DNA of 64,000 nt, taken from NCBI GenBank assembly GCA_019779905.1, contig JABAKE010000007.1, forward strand, positions 124,001-188,000, given 5' to 3'. The stretch comes from Modestobacter lapidis. Its GTDB lineage: Bacteria > Actinomycetota > Actinomycetes > Mycobacteriales > Geodermatophilaceae. This document shows positions 58,944-64,000 of this stretch, one piece after another (positions within the stretch are counted from its first letter, which is position 1; each line of letters starts with the position of its first letter). The notes beneath the pieces were generated by a model that saw only the letters and a list, made by a program, of their open reading frames with translations, was not told the DNA's origin and searched no databases. The translations under genes were made by a program, and so were the position numbers.

Positions 58944-60001
58944 GCGCGGTCTCCCAGGCGCCGGCCGCCCCACCGGCGCGGGCGGACGAACGACTGGCGA
59001 CCACCGGGCTCTGGCGGCGCCTGCTGGTCAAGCCCGAGCTGGGTTCGCTGATCGGCGCCGTCGTCGTGTTCGCGTTCTTCGCCGTCCTGTCCGAGGACTT
59101 CCGGTCCCCGGGCGGGGTGGCCAACTGGCTCGACCCGGCCTCGACGCTGGGCATCATGGCCGTCGCGGTGGCGCTGCTGATGATCGGCGGCCACTTCGAC
59201 CTCTCGGCCGGCGTGATGACCGGGACGACGGCGCTCACCGTGGGCGTCGCCACCGGCCAGTGGGGGTGGAACATCTGGGCGGCCATCGCCGCGGCGCTGG
59301 CGCTCGCGCTGGCGATCGGCTTCGCCAACGGCTGGCTGGTGACCCGCACGGGGCTGCCCAGCTTCATCATCACCCTCGGCACGTTCCTGATGCTGCAGGG
59401 GCTGAACCTGGGGCTGACCAAGGCCTTCACCGGCACGGTGGTGGCCGGGGGCATCGCCTCGGCGCCCGGGTACGCCGCCGCGGAGGCCGTCTTCGCCTCG
59501 CGGTTCACCATCGCCGGCGCGCAGTTCCGGGTGGCGGTGCTGTGGTGGCTGCTGATCACCGTGCTGGCCAGCTACGTGCTGCTGAGGACGCGCTTCGGCA
59601 ACTGGGTGTTCGCCACCGGGGGTGACCCGGTGGCCAGCCGCAACGTCGGCGTCCCGGCCCGGCGGACGACGATCACGTTGTTCATGACCACCGCCGCGGC
59701 CGCCTGGCTGGTCGGCACGATCCTCGCCGTCCGGCTGACCTCGGTGCAGGCGAACACCGGCACCGGCAACGAGCTGATCTACATCGTGGCGGCGGTGATC
59801 GGCGGGTGCCTGCTCACCGGCGGGTTCGGCTCGGCGGTCGGAGCCTCGCTGGGGGCGCTGATCTTCGGGATGACGCAGTTGGGCATCCCGTACCTGGACT
59901 GGGACGCCGACTGGTTCTACTTCTTCCTCGGCGCGATGCTGCTGCTCGCGGTGCTGGCCAACCGGCTGGTGCGCCGCTACGCCGAGGCGGCCCGGCGATG
60001 A
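58940..60001 (+). CDS. Sugar ABC transporter permease, probable CTG start
   Basis: 353 residues if translation begins at CTG 58940, which overlaps the binding-protein stop as CTGA. There is no ATG, GTG or TTG in frame before GTG 59066, and starting there would cut into the first membrane helix ([19 protein letters not shown]). The remaining helices match RbsC/FrcC permeases ([37 protein letters not shown]). Coupled translation with its neighbours on both sides (ATGA with the ATPase) supports the early start. It is paralogous to 34613-35677. Confidence 0.85.
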   Translation: MSAVSQAPAAPPARADERLATTGLWRRLLVKPELGSLIGAVVVFAFFAVLSEDFRSPGGVANWLDPASTLGIMAVAVALLMIGGHFDLSAGVMTGTTALTVGVATGQWGWNIWAAIAAALALALAIGFANGWLVTRTGLPSFIITLGTFLMLQGLNLGLTKAFTGTVVAGGIASAPGYAAAEAVFASRFTIAGAQFRVAVLWWLLITVLASYVLLRTRFGNWVFATGGDPVASRNVGVPARRTTITLFMTTAAAAWLVGTILAVRLTSVQANTGTGNELIYIVAAVIGGCLLTGGFGSAVGASLGALIFGMTQLGIPYLDWDADWFYFFLGAMLLLAVLANRLVRRYAEAARR

Positions 60002-60801
60002 GCGGGGGCGCGCCGGCCGGCACACCGCTGCTGGAGCTGCGCGGCATCGGCAAGGACTACGGCTCGGTCATCGCGCTGGACGGCATCTCGACCAGCGTGC
60101 GCGCCGGGGAGGTCACCTGCGTGCTGGGCGACAACGGCGCCGGCAAGTCCACCCTGATCAAGGTGTTGGCCGGGGTGCACCGCCCGACCCGCGGCGAGCT
60201 GCTGCTCGACGGGCGGCCGGTGAGCTTCTCCGCCCCCCGCGAGGCGCTCGACGCCGGCATCGCGACGGTCTACCAGGACCTGGCGATGATCCCGCTGATG
60301 TCGATCTGGCGGAACTTCTTCCTGGGGTCGGAGCCGACCACCGGGTGGGGCCCGTTCCGCCGCTTCGACAGCGTGACGGCCAAGGAGGTCACCCGCCGCG
60401 AGCTCGCCGCGATGGGGATCGACATCCGCGACCCCGATCAGCCGGTGGGCACGCTGTCCGGCGGCGAGCGCCAGTCGGTGGCCATCGCCCGGGCGGTGCA
60501 TCTCGGTGCGCGGGTGCTGATCCTCGACGAGCCGACGTCCGCGCTGGGGGTGCGGCAGGCCGGCGTCGTGCTGCGGTACATCGCCCAGGCGCGCGACCGG
60601 GGCCTGGGCGTGGTCTTCATCACCCACAACCCGCACCACGCGCACCCGGTGGGTGACCGCTTCCTGCTGCTCAACCGCGGCCGGAGCATGGGCGACTTCG
60701 CGAAGGGCGAGGTCGGCCGGGACGAGCTGACCACCATGATGGCCGGCGGCCAGGAGCTCACCGAGCTGGCCGAGGAGCTGGAGCGCCCGCCGGGATCCTG
60801 A
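59998..60801 (+). CDS. Sugar ABC transporter ATPase
   Basis: 267 residues with one complete ABC domain. Walker A is [10 protein letters not shown]-loop VYQDLA, signature LSGGERQ, Walker [13 protein letters not shown], and switch VFITHN. The single-domain form resembles FrcA rather than the two-domain RbsA. It is the last gene of the operon binding protein-permease-ATPase. It retains every motif that is altered in the paralogue at 33795-34616. Confidence 0.92.
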   Translation: MSGGAPAGTPLLELRGIGKDYGSVIALDGISTSVRAGEVTCVLGDNGAGKSTLIKVLAGVHRPTRGELLLDGRPVSFSAPREALDAGIATVYQDLAMIPLMSIWRNFFLGSEPTTGWGPFRRFDSVTAKEVTRRELAAMGIDIRDPDQPVGTLSGGERQSVAIARAVHLGARVLILDEPTSALGVRQAGVVLRYIAQARDRGLGVVFITHNPHHAHPVGDRFLLLNRGRSMGDFAKGEVGRDELTTMMAGGQELTELAEELERPPGS

Positions 60802-60924
60802 GCCCCGGACGGTGCAGTTCCACATCGGCGACCACTGCGCCGCGTGTTGCCTTTGTTACTCCTGGTGATTCCTGGGACAGTCGCGGAGCTCATCCATCCG
60901 CCCCTCTTCCCCAGGGAGCGACCC

Positions 60925-62241
60925 ATGCCGCAGCGTCTGCTGCGCCCGCCTCCAGCCCGTCCGGGCCCGGGTCGGCGACCGTCCCGGAGCCTGGCCGGCG
61001 CGATCGCCGCCCTGCTCGCCGGCGCCCTCCTCGTGGTGGGCGCCGCACCCGCCTCGGCCGACCCGGCCAACCCCAGTGACGGCGAGCTGGACCAGGCCGC
61101 CACCGCCCAGCAGGCCGCCGCCGCGGAGGTGGACCGGATCACCGGGCTCCTCACCGCGGCCGAGCTGCAGCTGGAGCAGGTGCAGGTGCAGGCCGAGGCC
61201 GCCGGCACCGCGTACCTGGCTGCCGAGGAGGAGCGGCAGCTGGCCGAGGCGGCGGCTGCCGCGGCGGCCCGGGACCTGCAGCTGGCCGCGGACGCCGTCG
61301 TCGCGTCCCAGTCACGGATCCGGGACTTCTCCCGGGACACGTACATGAACGGCAGCGCGCTGACCAGCGAGCTGGCATTGCTGGACGTCGACGGGCCGGC
61401 CGAGCTGGTGCAGAAGGCGGCGATGCTGCAGTACGTCGCCGACCACCAGCTCGACGTGCTGGGACAGCTGGAGGGCGCCCAGGTGCGGCAGGCCGAGGCC
61501 GAGGCCGCCGCGCGGAGCACCCGCGACGAGAAGGCGGCCGCCGAGCAGCGGGCCGCGGCCGCGAAGACCGCCGCCGACGCCCAGGTGGCGGCCTCGGCGG
61601 CCGCGTTCGCCGCGGTGGACGCGCAGAAGGCGGCCTACGACCAGCAGCTGCAGGACGCCCAGGTGCGCCTGCTGGAGCTGCAGGGCGCCCGCAACGCCTA
61701 TCAGCAGTGGCTCGCCCAGAAGCGGGCCGAGGAGGAGGCGGCGGCCGAGGCGCAGCGGCGCGCGGACGCCGCGGCGGCCGCGGCGGCCAGCCGCGCGGTC
61801 ACCGCCGGCAGCCGGTCCACCACCGCGTCGTCCGCGGGGTACGTCCGCCCCACCAGCGGCAGGATCACCAGCTGCTTCGGTGCCCGCTGGGGGGTCACGC
61901 ACTTCGGCGTGGACATCGCCGCCCCGGTCGGCACCCCGGTCTACGCGGCCACGTCGGGGACCGTGCAGCGCGCGGGCGCGGCCACCGGCTTCGGGCTGGC
62001 CGTCTACATCCGCGGCGACGACGGGGCGATCACCGTCTACGGGCACGTCAACGAGTACTACGTGTCGGTCGGGGAGCGGGTCTCGGCCGGCGAGCAGATC
62101 GCCGAGGTCGGCAACCGCGGCCAGTCAACCGGTCCGCACCTGCACTTCGAGGTCCACCCCGGTGGGGGCATGTACAGCGGGCAGGTCAACCCGGTGCCGT
62201 GGCTGCGGGCCCGCGGCGTCCCGATGGAGCGCTGCGGCTGA
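60925..62241 (+). CDS. M23-family peptidoglycan endopeptidase with coiled coil
   Basis: 438 residues. A signal peptide (ending near ASADPAN) is followed by about 260 residues of Ala/Glu/Gln-rich coiled coil and a C-terminal LytM/M23 domain. Zinc ligands are in THFGVDIAAP and GPHLHFEVHP. It is secreted and probably cuts peptide cross-links or activates another hydrolase, like RipA/EnvC-type proteins. ATG 60925 was chosen because CAGGGAG precedes it and the signal peptide begins there. The 120-base upstream gap contains TTTGTTACTC, which might belong to a promoter or MtrA-type site. Confidence 0.88.
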   Translation: MPQRLLRPPPARPGPGRRPSRSLAGAIAALLAGALLVVGAAPASADPANPSDGELDQAATAQQAAAAEVDRITGLLTAAELQLEQVQVQAEAAGTAYLAAEEERQLAEAAAAAAARDLQLAADAVVASQSRIRDFSRDTYMNGSALTSELALLDVDGPAELVQKAAMLQYVADHQLDVLGQLEGAQVRQAEAEAAARSTRDEKAAAEQRAAAAKTAADAQVAASAAAFAAVDAQKAAYDQQLQDAQVRLLELQGARNAYQQWLAQKRAEEEAAAEAQRRADAAAAAAASRAVTAGSRSTTASSAGYVRPTSGRITSCFGARWGVTHFGVDIAAPVGTPVYAATSGTVQRAGAATGFGLAVYIRGDDGAITVYGHVNEYYVSVGERVSAGEQIAEVGNRGQSTGPHLHFEVHPGGGMYSGQVNPVPWLRARGVPMERCG

Positions 62242-62250
62242 GCGTCCGGA

Positions 62251-62781
62251 TCAGCTGCTCGGCGCGGTGGTGGGCGTTCCGGTCGCGGCGTTGTCGCAGT
62301 TGGTGGTGAGGAAGTCCTCGACGGCCCGCTGCGGCTCGGCGGTGTCGTTCTGGAACGTCGTGACGGCGCCCTGGACCTCGGCCTGCCCCTCGGGAGTGGT
62401 GACGTCGGTGCCGGCCACGGCGTCGCGCAGGCCGGTGAGGCTCTGCTGCAGCGCGGACCAGTCGGCGCTGATCTCCGCCGGCGGCTCGACCTGGTCGAAC
62501 GCGGTGACGATCTGGTCGAACGCGGCGCCGACGTCGGCCGGCGCGGTGGGGGAGCCGAATGCGTCGGCCACCCCGGTGAAGGCGGCCTCGGCCTCGGCGC
62601 AGAAGGCCTGCACGTCCTCCTCGGACGTGGCCGTGGACTCCGCGGTGGAGCCGGCGGGCGTCGACGCACCGGCCGACGGCGCGGCGTCCGGCTCCTCGTC
62701 GGACCCGCCGCAGCCGGTGAGCAGCAGGACGGCGGCGGTCGCGGACAGACCGGCCCGGAGGACGGTCGCGGATGGGCGCAT
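62251..62781 (-). CDS. Small lipoprotein, unknown function
   Basis: 176 residues. The signal peptide ends in a lipobox (LLLTGC), followed by an acidic Ser/Thr/Ala linker and a helical domain of about 120 residues with two Cys (AFCAEAE and TTNCDN) that could form a disulfide. No known family is recognised. ATG 62779-62781 fits a leaderless -10 (TAACGT, minus, 62788-62793, 6 bases away); the GTG at 62785-62787 would leave no room for it. It is convergent with the M23 gene. Confidence 0.75.
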   Translation of the reverse strand: MRPSATVLRAGLSATAAVLLLTGCGGSDEEPDAAPSAGASTPAGSTAESTATSEEDVQAFCAEAEAAFTGVADAFGSPTAPADVGAAFDQIVTAFDQVEPPAEISADWSALQQSLTGLRDAVAGTDVTTPEGQAEVQGAVTTFQNDTAEPQRAVEDFLTTNCDNAATGTPTTAPSS

Positions 62782-62829
62782 GGCCACACGTTATCGGCCG
62801 GCGGAGGAGGGTGCCGGGCGCTGCGCGGC

Positions 62830-62835
62830 TAGCCT
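62830..62835 (+). promoter_or_regulatory. Leaderless -10 box of the MBL hydrolase gene
   Basis: TAGCCT lies 7 bases before GTG 62843. Confidence 0.55.
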
Positions 62836-62842
62836 GCCGGAC

Positions 62843-63712
62843 GTGACCGCCCCCGTGGACCCCCGCACCGGCTGGGACCTGCCCGCTCCCGGCGCGATGT
62901 CGCCGACCGCCGACCTGGAGCCCCTGGCGACCCGGGTGCTGGCACCGAACCCGTCCGGGATGACGCTGGACGGCACCAACACCTACGTGGTCGGCGCGCC
63001 GGGCAGTGGTCAGGCGGTGGTCGTCGACCCCGGACCGGCGGACGACGCCCACCTCGCCGCCGTCGAGTCGGTGCTCGCCGCCCGGGACGCCCGGGTGGTG
63101 GCCGTGCTGGTCACCCACCACCACGGCGACCACGCGGCGGCCGCTGCGCCGTGGGGCCGCCGCTTCGGCGCCCCGGTCGCGGCGGCGGACCCGGCGGTGG
63201 CCGGCCCGGGCGGGCGGGTGCTGGCGGCCGGGGACACCGTGACGCTGTCCGGCACCGCGCTGGGCGTCGTCGCCACCCCGGGGCACACCCGCGACCACCT
63301 GGCCTTCCGGCTGGAGTCCGGCGCGGTGCTGGTCGGTGACCACGTGCTGGGGCGGGGCACCTCGGTGGTCACCCATCCCGAGGGCGACGTGCTCGCCTAC
63401 CTCGAGTCGCTGCGCCGGGTGCACGACCTCGGCCCCTCGGCGCTGTACTGCGGGCACGGCCCCGAGCTCACCGAGGACCCGCTGGCGGTGCTGGACTTCT
63501 ACCTCGCGCACCGGGCCCATCGGGAGGCGCAGCTGCTGGACCTGCTCGCCGGCGGGGCGCGCACCGTCGAGGAGCTGGTGGCCACCGTGTACGCCGCCGT
63601 GCCGCGGGAGGTGTGGCCGGCCGCGGCCCAGTCGACGCGGGCGACGCTGGCCAAGCTGGTCAGCGAGCAGCGCGTCGTGCCGGGTGCGGCGGGGATGTTC
63701 CGGCTCGCCTAG
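62843..63712 (+). CDS. MBL-fold hydrolase, LACTB2-like
   Basis: 289 residues. The metallo-beta-lactamase core (TLDGTNTYVV, VLVTHHHGDHAAAA, TPGHTRDHLAF, VLVGDHVLG, YCGHGPEL) is followed by a C-terminal winged-helix-like domain (TVEELVATVYAAVPREVWPAA). This layout matches LACTB2-type hydrolases or endoribonucleases. The substrate is unknown. The GTG start fits a leaderless promoter. Its TAG stop is the start of the next gene's -10 box. Confidence 0.87.
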   Translation: MTAPVDPRTGWDLPAPGAMSPTADLEPLATRVLAPNPSGMTLDGTNTYVVGAPGSGQAVVVDPGPADDAHLAAVESVLAARDARVVAVLVTHHHGDHAAAAAPWGRRFGAPVAAADPAVAGPGGRVLAAGDTVTLSGTALGVVATPGHTRDHLAFRLESGAVLVGDHVLGRGTSVVTHPEGDVLAYLESLRRVHDLGPSALYCGHGPELTEDPLAVLDFYLAHRAHREAQLLDLLAGGARTVEELVATVYAAVPREVWPAAAQSTRATLAKLVSEQRVVPGAAGMFRLA

Positions 63713-63715
63713 CGT
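63710..63715 (+). promoter_or_regulatory. -10 box of the GMC gene overlapping the MBL stop codon
   Basis: TAGCGT contains the TAG stop of the MBL gene and lies 7 bases before GTG 63723, so one triplet seems to serve both purposes. Confidence 0.5.
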
Positions 63716-63722
63716 CGGCCCC

Positions 63723-64000
63723 GTGGCCGCGGCGGAGCACTGGGACGTCGTCGTGGTGGGCGCGGGCTCGGCCGGGTGCGCGCTCGCCGCCCGGCTCGTC
63801 GACGCCGGCCGGCGGGTCCTGGTGCTGGAGGCCGGCGCCGACCACCGGGCCGTCGACGACTTCCCGGCCGTCCTGCGCGACGTGGCGACCCTCGGCGCGG
63901 CCACGCCGGGCCACCCCGCCAACTGGACCTACACCGGCCTGCTCGCCGAGGACGTGCGGTACCCGGTGGTCCGCGGCCGCGGGGTCGGCGGGTCGAGCGC
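63723..64000 (+). CDS. GMC oxidoreductase, N-terminal part (cut by window edge)
   Basis: About 92 residues are visible before the window ends. The Rossmann FAD motif is VVVGAGSAGCALAARL with the acidic residue in VLVLEAGAD. The GMC signature VVRGRGVGGSS follows at the edge. Members oxidise alcohols such as choline or sugars; nothing here fixes the substrate. GTG 63723 is 7 bases from a -10-like TAGCGT. Confidence 0.85.
   Translation, partial: MAAAEHWDVVVVGAGSAGCALAARLVDAGRRVLVLEAGADHRAVDDFPAVLRDVATLGAATPGHPANWTYTGLLAEDVRYPVVRGRGVGGSS

Noticed and set aside
60802-60924. ydaO-type (c-di-AMP) riboswitch before the M23 gene
   Set aside because: Such switches precede cell-wall hydrolase genes in actinobacteria, but the conserved segments are not visible and the gap is short. 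A weak MtrA-like TTTGTTAC is also not enough to call.

Overview
The window is one continuous stretch of very GC-rich, densely coding chromosome from a high-GC actinobacterium. The evidence for this is an HspR/HAIR heat-shock system, a mycothiol-dependent formaldehyde dehydrogenase, DUF3073 and DUF3151 proteins, PurS, and many leaderless genes. The gene mix and the style of the intergenic repeats resemble Geodermatophilaceae (Blastococcus, Modestobacter, Geodermatophilus); that family assignment is inference. No rRNA, tRNA, IS element, phage or CRISPR array was found.

Layout. 1-2455: end of a grpE-dnaJ-hspR heat-shock operon with a trailing marR gene. 2691-17576: a glycolate/glyoxylate block made of glcDEF, malate synthase aceB, a divergent iclR-type regulator, a crotonase plus a CaiB-type CoA-transferase, a MatC-like dicarboxylate carrier, serine-glyoxylate aminotransferase and a fused FAD/Fe-S oxidase. 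TTCC(R)...(Y)GGAA palindromes lie in both divergent spacers (aceB/iclR and matC/sgaA), so one IclR regulator may coordinate the block. 17766-24539: marR plus DHA2 efflux pump, osmC plus ohrR, and clpB with an HspR operator (HAIR). 24635-33749: membrane proteins, a sulfite-oxidase-like molybdoenzyme with a fasciclin lipoprotein, pyrE, a lone glcD-type oxidase, a CoA-disulfide-reductase-like flavoprotein, fructose-bisphosphate aldolase and DUF3151. 33795-35677: an orphan sugar ABC permease with a degenerate ATPase. 36524-56025: a dispersed purine cluster (purA, purD, purB-purC, purS-purQ-purL, purF-purM), interrupted by GDPD, AI-2E, PilZ, and a module of OFA antiporter, its small subunit, mycothiol-dependent formaldehyde dehydrogenase and an MBL protein. 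56216-64000: DUF3073, valine dehydrogenase, a complete sugar ABC operon, an M23 peptidase, a lipoprotein, an MBL hydrolase and the start of a GMC oxidoreductase.

The most unusual signal is not a gene. Two families of dispersed, hairpin-forming repeats sit directly on stop codons. Family 1 begins GAAGGACC, has a covarying basal stem and a TCGCANGCTC core, and occurs 8 times. Family 2 has a covarying hairpin, usually followed by ACCGCGGCC and a TGAGCCG box, and occurs about 7 times. Stem changes are compensated on the opposite arm (for example CCCCGCTGC/GCAGCGGGG against CCCCGTTGC/GCAACGGGG), which argues for selection on a folded RNA. Copies have expanded locally into tandem arrays of 54 bp x4, 47 bp x2, 87 bp x5 and 84 bp x3. 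Some have entered coding sequence: the first 22 or so residues of PyrE are a family-1 copy, and the last residues and stop codons of the SCP-like protein and of GDPD come from family-2 copies. A decayed rsgA remnant also ends in a family-1 copy. Many other gene ends carry perfect 13-20 bp hairpins without U-tracts.
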